A stretch of 37,386 nucleotides of DNA from an uncultured Oscillospiraceae bacterium. Its GTDB lineage: Bacteria; Bacillota; Clostridia; Oscillospirales; Oscillospiraceae. Positions 23,895 to 30,776 of this stretch are shown piece by piece. The notes beneath the pieces are model-generated. The model was given only the letters and a program-made list of their open reading frames with translations. It made no database searches and was not told where the DNA came from. The position numbers were made by a program, and so were the translations under genes. The first letter of the stretch is position 1. The number at the start of each line of letters is the position of its first letter. The stretch is from positions 1 through 37,386 of the forward strand of contig CANRFT010000019.1 of the NCBI GenBank assembly GCA_947629955.1, given 5' to 3'.

Positions 23895-24593
23895 ATGGGA
23901 TTCTGGGACAGGCGCATCGATAAGCGCATCGCCGCCTACCAGCGGGAGCTCATCGAGACCCACTACGCCGAGGTGGAGAATATGTACCGGCAGATCCGGG
24001 GCTGGCGGCATGACTACCGCAATCACATCCAGGCCATGAAGGTCTATGCGGCAAACGGCGATCTGGAGGCCATCCGCCGCTATCTGGACGAGCTGGATAC
24101 CGATCTGAACACGGTGGACACCGCCGTCAAGACAGGCAACCCCATGACCGACGCCATCCTCAACAGCAAGATCTCCCTGGCCAGGTCCAAGGGCATCCAG
24201 GTCCGGGCCGACGCCCACATCCCGGTGAAGCTGCGCCTCTCCGAGCTGGACCTGTGCTGCGTGATCGGCAACCTGTTCGACAACGCCATCGAGGCCAGCC
24301 TGGCCCTGCCGGAGGAGCAGCGGCTCATCCGGGTGTACATGGACATAAAGGGCGCCCAGCTCTACCTCTCCTTCACCAATTTCACCGCCGGGAAGAAGCT
24401 GCCCAAACGCGCCGGCCGCTTCGCCTCCACCAAGGGAGACGGCCACGGCCTGGGGCTGGTCCGGGTGGACACCATCGTGGAGCGGCTGGGAGGTTACCTC
24501 TCCCGCAACAGCGAGGACGGGGCCTTCACCACCGAGATCCTGCTCCCCATCGGCAATTCGTCCCCCACAGAGAACGATTCGTCCCCGGAATGA
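23895..24593 (+). CDS. GHKL sensor kinase without a membrane domain
   Basis: This 232-residue protein contains the AgrC-type dimerisation motif WRHDYRNHIQ (phosphoacceptor likely His39), an N box (NLFDNAIEAS) and a G box (GDGHGLGLVRVD). Typical AgrC-like kinases have six or more membrane segments before this part. Here the ATG is only about 30 codons before the His box, and no hydrophobic segment exists. The short gap to the upstream gene leaves no room for a lost N-terminus. It may sense an internal signal or borrow a membrane sensor, perhaps the ABC transporter downstream. The last codons overlap a terminator stem. Confidence 0.9.
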   Translation: MGFWDRRIDKRIAAYQRELIETHYAEVENMYRQIRGWRHDYRNHIQAMKVYAANGDLEAIRRYLDELDTDLNTVDTAVKTGNPMTDAILNSKISLARSKGIQVRADAHIPVKLRLSELDLCCVIGNLFDNAIEASLALPEEQRLIRVYMDIKGAQLYLSFTNFTAGKKLPKRAGRFASTKGDGHGLGLVRVDTIVERLGGYLSRNSEDGAFTTEILLPIGNSSPTENDSSPE

Positions 24594-24610
24594 CCCGGGG
24601 ACGAATTTTT
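24577..24610 (+). terminator. Terminator overlapping the end of the kinase gene
   Basis: A perfect 12-bp stem (24577-24588 with 24595-24606, loop of 6 containing the stop codon) followed by TTTT. It should reduce transcription into the ABC genes. Confidence 0.85.
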
Positions 24611-24642
24611 GTGGTACGGTATGCTCACGAGGTGAGATAAGA

Positions 24643-26454
24643 ATGAAAGGAAAAGAAAAACCCAAATATGGAACGTTCAGCTGTCTGGGCTGGATGCTGG
24701 GTCGGGCGTGGCGGACCCGGAAGCGGGTGCCGCTGGTGTGCCTGCTGCTGGCAGCCCTGTACACCGCCCAGAGCCTGGCCCAGCTGCTCATCGCGCCAAA
24801 CATCCTGGCGAAGGTGGAGACCGCCGCGCCTCTGGGGGAGCTGCTGGGTGCGGTGGGCTTTTTCACCCTGGCCCTGCTGGTGCTGGCGGGGGCCATCGCC
24901 TACGTAGAGGCCGGGGTCATGTACGCCCGCATCGATGTGCGCACCAGTCTGATTATGGACATCACCGACAAGAGCTGCACCACCTCCTACCAGAATGTGC
25001 TGGACCCGGCGGTGACGGTCCTGAAGGAAAAGGCCCAGGACGCCCACGAGGGCAACCATTCTGCCACGGAGCACATCTGGACCACCCTGACCGACCTGCT
25101 CAAAAACCTGATGGGCTTTCTCATCTATCTCCTGCTGCTGCAAAACCTGGACCTCCGGCTCATGGCGGTGGTGACGGCCACGGCGGTGCTCAGCTTCCTG
25201 GCCACCCTCCGGGTCCAGAACTGGGTGTACGCCCACGAACCGGAGCTGACCGCCATCCTGAAGAAAAAGAATTACATCACGAAGAAGGAGCAGTCGGTGA
25301 AGGCCGCCAAGGACATTCGGATCTTCGGCCTGGGGGCGTGGCTGGACGGGGTGCTGGCCGGCATCCTCCGGCAGTGCGGGGAGTTCTTTGAGCGGAAGGA
25401 GCGGGTGCGTTTTCTCGGCAATCTGGCGGACGTGGCCCTCACCTTGGCCCGCAACGGCCTGGCTTACTTCTTCCTCATCCGTATGGCCCTGGCCGGGGAG
25501 CTGTCCGCCTCCCGGTTCCTGCTGTACTTCACGGCGGTCACCGGCTTCACCGCCTGGGTCACCGGCATCCTGGAGCAGTGCGCCACTCTCCGCCGGGAGT
25601 GCCTGGACATCTCCCGGGTGCGGGAGTACCTGGACCTGCCGGAGCCCTTCCGGTTCGAGGGCGGGCGGCCCATCCCGGACCTGTCCCGGGGCTGTGAGCT
25701 GAGGCTGGAGCACGTCTCCTACCGCTACCCCGGCGCAGAGAGGGACACCATCCGGGACATCAACCTGACCATCCGTCCCGGCGAGAAGCTGGCCATCGTG
25801 GGCCTCAACGGGGCGGGCAAGACCACGCTGGTGAAGCTGCTGTGCGGCTTCCTGGACCCCACCGAGGGCCGGGTGCTCTTCAACGGCGTGGATATTCGGG
25901 AGTTCAATCGGCGGGAGTACTATAAGCTGTTCTCCGCTGTGTTCCAGGATTACTCCGACCTGGATGTGACGGTGGCGGAGAGTGTGGCCCAGGCGGTGGA
26001 CGGCATCGACCGGGAGAAGGTGGCCCGCTGCCTGGAGCAGGCGGGGCTCACGGAGGCGGTGGAAAAGCTGCCTAAGGGGCTGGACGCCCACGTGGGCCGG
26101 AAGGTCTACCTGGACGGGGTGCTGTTCTCCGGGGGCCAGACCCAGCGGCTGATGCTGGCTCGGGCGCTGTACAAGGACGGGCCGGTGCTGGTGCTGGACG
26201 AGCCCACCGCCGCCCTGGACCCCCTGGCCGAGAACGACATCTACCACAAGTATAACGACATGACCGCCGGGAAGACCTCGGCGTTCATCTCCCACCGTCT
26301 GGCCTCCACCCGCTTCTGCGACCGCATCCTGTTCCTGGCGGACGGGCGGATTGCCGAGGAGGGCACCCATGAGAGCCTGCTGGCCCTGGGCGGCGGGTAC
26401 GCGGACCTGTTTGAGGTCCAGAGCCGGTACTACCGAGAGGGGAGGGAGTTCTGA
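24643..26454 (+). CDS. ABC exporter half-transporter (permease-ATPase fusion), first subunit
   Basis: This 603-residue protein has an N-terminal membrane domain of about six segments and a C-terminal ATPase: Walker A GLNGAGKT (387-394), signature FSGGQ (Ser496), Walker B VLVLDEP with Asp519-Glu520 and H-loop ISHRL. The membrane half has a longer N-terminal cytoplasmic start than MsbA-like exporters. It overlaps the next half-transporter by 1 bp (TGATG), so a heterodimeric exporter is likely. It follows the LytTR/GHKL pair. Export of a peptide or lipid is plausible, but the substrate is unknown. Confidence 0.92.
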   Translation: MKGKEKPKYGTFSCLGWMLGRAWRTRKRVPLVCLLLAALYTAQSLAQLLIAPNILAKVETAAPLGELLGAVGFFTLALLVLAGAIAYVEAGVMYARIDVRTSLIMDITDKSCTTSYQNVLDPAVTVLKEKAQDAHEGNHSATEHIWTTLTDLLKNLMGFLIYLLLLQNLDLRLMAVVTATAVLSFLATLRVQNWVYAHEPELTAILKKKNYITKKEQSVKAAKDIRIFGLGAWLDGVLAGILRQCGEFFERKERVRFLGNLADVALTLARNGLAYFFLIRMALAGELSASRFLLYFTAVTGFTAWVTGILEQCATLRRECLDISRVREYLDLPEPFRFEGGRPIPDLSRGCELRLEHVSYRYPGAERDTIRDINLTIRPGEKLAIVGLNGAGKTTLVKLLCGFLDPTEGRVLFNGVDIREFNRREYYKLFSAVFQDYSDLDVTVAESVAQAVDGIDREKVARCLEQAGLTEAVEKLPKGLDAHVGRKVYLDGVLFSGGQTQRLMLARALYKDGPVLVLDEPTAALDPLAENDIYHKYNDMTAGKTSAFISHRLASTRFCDRILFLADGRIAEEGTHESLLALGGGYADLFEVQSRYYREGREF

Positions 26455-28340
26455 TGAAGAAGGATACAGAGAAAGTGACGTGGGGGGAGACCTGGCGGCT
26501 CTCCCTCCGGGCGGCAAAACTGCTGGAGAACTATACGCCGGGGCTGTTCCTGGCTGCGGGGATGGACGCGGTGGTGTCCGCTGTGACGCCCTACGCGGCG
26601 GTGTTCTTCTCTGCCCGGATCATCGACGAGCTTGCGGGGGCCCGGCGGGCGGAGGTCCTCTGGCGCTGGGTCGTCATCGCCGTGGCGGTGACGGGGACCC
26701 TGGCCCTTCTCCAGCACCTGACCACCGGCTGGCGGACGGCACGGGACTACACCCATTTCTACCGTTATCAGGGTATCTACAAGGACAAGCTGCTGAGCAT
26801 GGACTTCGCCGACCTGGAGAAGCAGGAGACCGCCGACCGGCTGGCCCAGATCCAGCAGAACGAGAACTGGACCGGCCTGGGGATCATCGGTGTCCCCGAG
26901 GGCTATGTGCAGCTGGTGAAGGGGCTGTCGGGGGTCATTGGGGCCGCAGCGCTGTGCGCAGGGCTGTTCCTGACGCCCACCCCCGCCGTCACCGGCCCGC
27001 TGGCCCTGCTGGACGGCCCGGTGGGCCTGCTGGCCCTGGGGCTGGCCATCGTTGTGCCTACGGTGCTTTCCCCCTGGTTCCAGGGCAAGTCGGACGAGGC
27101 TGACAGCACCGAGGCCATGTCCGCTGCCGCCACCCTGGGCAACCGCATCTACGGGGCGTTCGGCTTTCTGACCTACGGTGCCGAGTCCGTCGCCCGGGCG
27201 TTGGATATCCGGATGTATGACCAGCAGACGCTGGCCCGCCACTACGTGTCGGAGAACCGCGTCTTCTCCGCTGACGGCCCCCTGGCAAGGATCAAGGCCG
27301 GAAAGGGCGGGCTGATGATGGCCGCTGCGGCGGGGCTGTCCGCCCTGACCACTGGCGGGGTGTACCTGTACGTGTGCCTGAAGGCCTGGGCCAGGGCCTT
27401 CGGCGTAGGCATGGCCACCCAGTATATCGGGGCGGTCACCGCCCTCACCGTCAGCGTGGGGGAGATGCTGCGGTGGCTCATGTACCTGCGGAACCTGACC
27501 CGCTACCTCCGGCGGACCTTTGAGTTCCTGGACATCCCCAACGCCATGTATCAGGGCTCTCTCACCACCGAGAAGCGCTCCGACCGGCAGTACGACGTGG
27601 AGTTCCGGGACGTGTCTTTCCGCTACCCTGGGGCCCCGGACTGGGCCCTGCGCCATGTCAGCGTAAAATTCAAGGTCGGCAAGCGCCTGGCCGTGGTGGG
27701 GGAGAACGGCAGCGGCAAGACCACCTTCATCAAGCTCCTGTGCCGGCTCTACGACCCCCAGGAGGGGCAGATCCTCTTAAACGGCATTGACATCCGCAAG
27801 TACGACTACCGGGACTACATGGACATCTTCTCGGTGGTGTTCCAGGACTTCCAGCTCATCAGTCAGCCTCTGGGCGCTAATGTGGCGGGCAGCGCGGACT
27901 ACGACCGGGCCAAGGTAACCAAAGCCCTGGCGGACGCCGGTTTTGGCGAGCGCCTGGCCTCCCTGCCGGAGGGCCTGGACACCCAGCTCTACCGGGACTT
28001 TGACGGCGAGGGGGTACAGATCTCCGGCGGCGAGGCTCAGAAGATCGCCATTGCCCGGGCGCTCTATAAGGACGCCCCGTTTATTATTCTCGATGAGCCC
28101 ACGGCGGCCCTGGACCCCATCGCGGAAGCGGAGATCTACGGCAAGTTCGACGAGATCGCCGGCGACAAGACCGCCATCTATATCTCCCACCGGCTGTCCT
28201 CCTGCAAGTTCTGCGACGAGATTGCCGTGTTCCATGAGGGCCGCATCGTCCAGAAGGGGACACACGATGAATTGGTCGTGGACGAGGGCGGAAAATACCA
28301 TGAGCTTTGGACCGCGCAGGCCCAGTACTACGACAAGTAA
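26454..28340 (+). CDS. ABC exporter half-transporter, second subunit
   Basis: This 628-residue protein has an N-terminal membrane domain and an ATPase with Walker A GENGSGKT (416-423), signature ISGGEAQK, Walker B FIILDEPTAALDP and H-loop ISHRL. Both ATP sites of the predicted pair look complete (each subunit keeps the Glu after Walker B). The ATG overlaps the TGA of the upstream gene. Many Clostridia pair such half-transporters with two-component systems; no precursor peptide gene is visible next to it. Confidence 0.92.
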   Translation: MKKDTEKVTWGETWRLSLRAAKLLENYTPGLFLAAGMDAVVSAVTPYAAVFFSARIIDELAGARRAEVLWRWVVIAVAVTGTLALLQHLTTGWRTARDYTHFYRYQGIYKDKLLSMDFADLEKQETADRLAQIQQNENWTGLGIIGVPEGYVQLVKGLSGVIGAAALCAGLFLTPTPAVTGPLALLDGPVGLLALGLAIVVPTVLSPWFQGKSDEADSTEAMSAAATLGNRIYGAFGFLTYGAESVARALDIRMYDQQTLARHYVSENRVFSADGPLARIKAGKGGLMMAAAAGLSALTTGGVYLYVCLKAWARAFGVGMATQYIGAVTALTVSVGEMLRWLMYLRNLTRYLRRTFEFLDIPNAMYQGSLTTEKRSDRQYDVEFRDVSFRYPGAPDWALRHVSVKFKVGKRLAVVGENGSGKTTFIKLLCRLYDPQEGQILLNGIDIRKYDYRDYMDIFSVVFQDFQLISQPLGANVAGSADYDRAKVTKALADAGFGERLASLPEGLDTQLYRDFDGEGVQISGGEAQKIAIARALYKDAPFIILDEPTAALDPIAEAEIYGKFDEIAGDKTAIYISHRLSSCKFCDEIAVFHEGRIVQKGTHDELVVDEGGKYHELWTAQAQYYDK

Positions 28341-28352
28341 GCGCCTGTTCCG

Positions 28353-28385
28353 AAAAAAACGGGCCCGCGGTTTCCGCGGGCCCGT
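28353..28385 (-). terminator. Bidirectional terminator between convergent genes
   Basis: A perfect 12-bp GC stem (28359-28370 with 28374-28385, loop TTT). On the minus strand it is followed by seven T residues (28353-28359 complement), so it strongly terminates the transglutaminase gene. Confidence 0.92.
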
Positions 28386-28416
28386 CTCTGCTGTTCAGTT
28401 GTCTTGCGGGGCGGGA

Positions 28417-29409
28417 TCAATAGAAGTACTTGGCGGAGTAGTTCTTGCCGTCGCCGATATACTTCATGATGCTGGCGCTCTGCTTGCCGGAGGAGGCGAA
28501 GGTGGGATCCATCCGCTGCCAGGAGGAGCCGTCGAAGTAGACGGCGCCCTCGATCCAGCCGTCGCTCTCGGACCAGACGCTGATCCAGGCGTGATAGGCC
28601 GTGCCGGCGTAGCCAACCACCAGCTTGCAGGGGACGCCCTGGCTGCGGAGCATACCGGTCATCAGGGCGGCATAGTCGAAGCAGATGCCTTTCTTCCGGG
28701 CGAGCACGTCGTCCAGGACGGGCAGATAACCACTCTTCACGGTGGCCGCCTGCTTCTTGTCATAGGTCAGGGTCTTGACCACGAAGTCGTAGACCGCCTG
28801 CACCTTGTCCAGCTCGGTCTTCTTGCCGGCGCACAGTTCGGCCGCCTTGGCGATGGCCTTGGGCGCGGCCTCGAAGTCCACATACTGGTTGGAGTGGAGG
28901 AAGGGGCCAAATTCGTCCTTCAGGGTCACCTTGATCTGCTGGGACACGACTCCGGAGTAAGACGTGCCTTTCACGTTCTCGTAGACGCCTACCTGATAAG
29001 TGCCGTTGCCGTCGGAGAGGGGAAGCGCCGTCCACTGGCCCGCGTTCAGGTTGTACTGATACTGGGTGGTGGGGCCCTTGACCAGAGCTTTCAGCCGCTT
29101 GTCAGTCTTCCCGGTGAACTTGACCATCACATAGCCGTCGGCGATGTTGGAGTAGTCGATCACGGCCTTGTTGTTTTTCTTCTCCTTGGTCGCGGGGTGG
29201 GAGACGGACATGTAGCTGGAGATGGCAGGAGTATCTGCCAGAGCCACAGCCTCTGGGGTCAGATCGACGACCTCGGTCATGGCCACCTCGTCAGTGAAGG
29301 CTTCCTCCATGGCCTCAGCGGGATCCTCGGCGGGAGCGGCGGTGCTGCAGCCGGCCAAAAGAAGCAGGGCCAGGCACAGCAAAAGGGCCCGTTTCATTGT
29401 GTTACGCAT
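28417..29409 (-). CDS. Transglutaminase-like lipoprotein
   Basis: This 330-residue protein has a lipoprotein signal (lipobox LLAGC, Cys21), an acidic linker, a beta-rich middle region (about 60-175) and a transglutaminase-core domain. The catalytic triad is visible: Cys243 (KGICFDYAALM), His273 (YHAWISVW) and Asp301 (MDPTF). Bacterial members may be proteases, cross-linkers or amide hydrolases at the cell surface. The ATG at 29409 has AAAGGAG 9 bases upstream. It lies 125 bp downstream of a LytTR gene on the same strand, and a 13-base inverted repeat could hide its ribosome binding site. Confidence 0.92.
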   Translation of the reverse strand: MRNTMKRALLLCLALLLLAGCSTAAPAEDPAEAMEEAFTDEVAMTEVVDLTPEAVALADTPAISSYMSVSHPATKEKKNNKAVIDYSNIADGYVMVKFTGKTDKRLKALVKGPTTQYQYNLNAGQWTALPLSDGNGTYQVGVYENVKGTSYSGVVSQQIKVTLKDEFGPFLHSNQYVDFEAAPKAIAKAAELCAGKKTELDKVQAVYDFVVKTLTYDKKQAATVKSGYLPVLDDVLARKKGICFDYAALMTGMLRSQGVPCKLVVGYAGTAYHAWISVWSESDGWIEGAVYFDGSSWQRMDPTFASSGKQSASIMKYIGDGKNYSAKYFY

Positions 29410-29415
29410 AGCAAA

Positions 29416-29491
29416 CGCTCCTTTCTGCGTTCATGAGTCTGACACGGCGGGCGGGTTCCCACCGTCATCCACAGTATAGCAGAAAGGAGCG
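29416..29491 (-). promoter_or_regulatory. Inverted repeat that can mask the ribosome binding site
   Basis: On the minus strand CGCTCCTTTCTGC (29491-29479) is the exact reverse complement of GCAGAAAGGAGCG (29428-29416), which contains the transglutaminase gene's ribosome binding site. The distal arm overlaps the local promoter, so only transcripts started farther upstream contain both arms. Confidence 0.65.
29473..29481 (-). promoter_or_regulatory. Extended -10 promoter of the transglutaminase gene
   Basis: TGCTATACT on the minus strand, about 64 bp before the start codon; no good -35 box at 17 bp. Confidence 0.6.
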
Positions 29492-29534
29492 AGGAAAACG
29501 AGAGATTCTGAAAATGACAGGTTTTCCGTTGAAA

Positions 29535-30275
29535 TCATCCATCCTCGGCGGGAGAGACGGCCTTCTGAGCGGCCCCTTTGCTGGCTGAATAGGCAAAATA
29601 CGCCTCCCGGATGGTCTTCAGGTTCCGCTGGCGGATGAGCACCATCTCGCCGGTGTCCAGAGTGAAGGACTTGCCCGCCTCCCGGACGTGGTCCATGTTC
29701 ACAAGATAGCTCTGGTGGCAGCGGAGGAAACGCGGGTCGTTCAGCTCCGACTCGATCTCGTCCAGACGCTTGTATACGGTGTAGTCCACGCCGTCGCGGC
29801 AGTGGAGGATGCACTTGGTGTTGCTGCTCTCCACATACAGGATCCCGTTCAGCGGCACGCGGACCACATAGGACCGCTGCCGGAAGGCATAGGTGTGATC
29901 GTCGTAATTGCGCAGCACCCGCTCCACCGCCCGGCGGAGCTTCTCCGGGCTGATGGGCTTGAGGATGTACCCGGCGGCGGTGACGTCGTAACTGTCGATG
30001 GCGAAGTCCGGAGAGGCGGTGAGGAAGACGATCTCCCCGGTGTAGCCAAACTCCCGGAGACGGTGGGCGATGTCGATGCCGAGATGATCCGTCATGTAGA
30101 TGTCCAGGAAAACGATGTCGAACCAGTCGCCCTCCTGGATGTCACAGGCCAGAGTGACCCCGCTCTCGTAGAGGACGAGCTCCGGCTTGACAGTGCTCTC
30201 ATCAAAGCATGCGTTCAGCATTTCACGTATGATCTCGCGGTCGATCTCATTGTCGTCGCAAATCGCTACCCGCAT
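29535..30275 (-). CDS. LytTR-family response regulator, orphan
   Basis: This 246-residue protein has a receiver domain (Asp7-Asp8, phosphoacceptor Asp58 in VFLDIYMTDHLG, Lys in LKPIS) and a LytTR DNA-binding domain (RFLRCHQSYLVNMDHV). A short tail rich in Ala, Lys and Ser follows. I chose the ATG at 30275 because GGAGGGG lies 6 bases upstream and the receiver fold begins there; the open frame beyond it is GC-rich noise. No kinase gene is adjacent. It is divergent from the giant surface-protein gene across an intergenic region that holds a LytTR-like double site. Confidence 0.95.
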   Translation of the reverse strand: MRVAICDDNEIDREIIREMLNACFDESTVKPELVLYESGVTLACDIQEGDWFDIVFLDIYMTDHLGIDIAHRLREFGYTGEIVFLTASPDFAIDSYDVTAAGYILKPISPEKLRRAVERVLRNYDDHTYAFRQRSYVVRVPLNGILYVESSNTKCILHCRDGVDYTVYKRLDEIESELNDPRFLRCHQSYLVNMDHVREAGKSFTLDTGEMVLIRQRNLKTIREAYFAYSASKGAAQKAVSPAEDG

Positions 30276-30311
30276 GAAACACCCCTCCGCTCTTTTTAGC
30301 AATACACAATT

Positions 30312-30340
30312 ATTATAGCACGGGCCGCGCGGATTTTCAA
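30312..30340 (-). promoter_or_regulatory. Promoter of the orphan LytTR regulator
   Basis: Minus-strand TTGAAA (30335-30340) and TATAAT (30312-30317) with a 17-bp spacer, 36 bp before the ATG. Confidence 0.88.
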
Positions 30341-30536
30341 GCCGCTGGATCGGGAAAAATTTCGATCCTCGGCCAGAAAAACGGACGCCCCCCGCCCGGA
30401 CCCCAGGAGCGCGGACGCCCCCCCCGCCGCGTATATATATTATATAAGGTAAGCGCCCCAAAAATGCCGGACGGGCCGCCCTGATATTTCCATCAAAACC
30501 GGTTTCGGGAGGCCATATTTTTTGTGCGGTTTTGCC

Positions 30537-30565
30537 TTGACATTCACCTCAAACGATATTACTAT
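30537..30565 (+). promoter_or_regulatory. Possible distal promoter of the surface-protein gene
   Basis: TTGACA (30537-30542) and TACTAT (30560-30565) with a 17-bp spacer, about 210 bp before the start codon. It would produce a long leader covering the direct repeats at 30616-30645. Confidence 0.45.
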
Positions 30566-30615
30566 TGACAGTGATGAAGTGGCCGCTCACCGCGGCGCGG
30601 GGGTCTTCATTGCCG

Positions 30616-30645
30616 ATTTCAATGGAAAAACCGTCAATTTCAATG
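30616..30645 (+). promoter_or_regulatory. Paired 9-bp direct repeats, candidate LytTR operator
   Basis: ATTTCAATG occurs at 30616-30624 and again at 30637-30645. The 12-bp gap gives exactly 21-bp periodicity, two helical turns, as in AgrA and related LytTR sites. The second copy ends 27 bp before the TATAAT at 30673, where an activator would contact polymerase. Confidence 0.6.
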
Positions 30646-30669
30646 TTTGCTGTTTTTTTTAAAATCCGG

Positions 30670-30678
30670 TGCTATAAT
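30670..30678 (+). promoter_or_regulatory. Extended -10 promoter of the surface-protein gene
   Basis: TGCTATAAT, a consensus extended -10 element. The -35 position has no recognisable hexamer but contains a T tract (30653-30660). The start codon is 98 bp downstream. Confidence 0.75.
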
Positions 30679-30776
30679 GGAGCCATCCTAAGATCCCAGC
30701 AATCCCCCCACAGCGTTCATTGTTCACCAACGGGCGTGGGCAGGCCCCACGCAAGTTAAAGAAGGGAGATGCAGTT

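Larger units (their letters stand above)
30276..30776. other. Intergenic regulatory region between the LytTR gene and the surface-protein gene
   Basis: This 501-bp region has no protein-like ORF. It holds the LytTR gene promoter, an inverted repeat GGATCG/CGATCC (30347-30368), a 12-base direct repeat CGGACGCCCCCC at about 30382 and 30412, and an AT-only tract (30431-30446). It also holds the promoter elements and direct repeats listed separately. Base composition shifts sharply along it. Confidence 0.7.
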
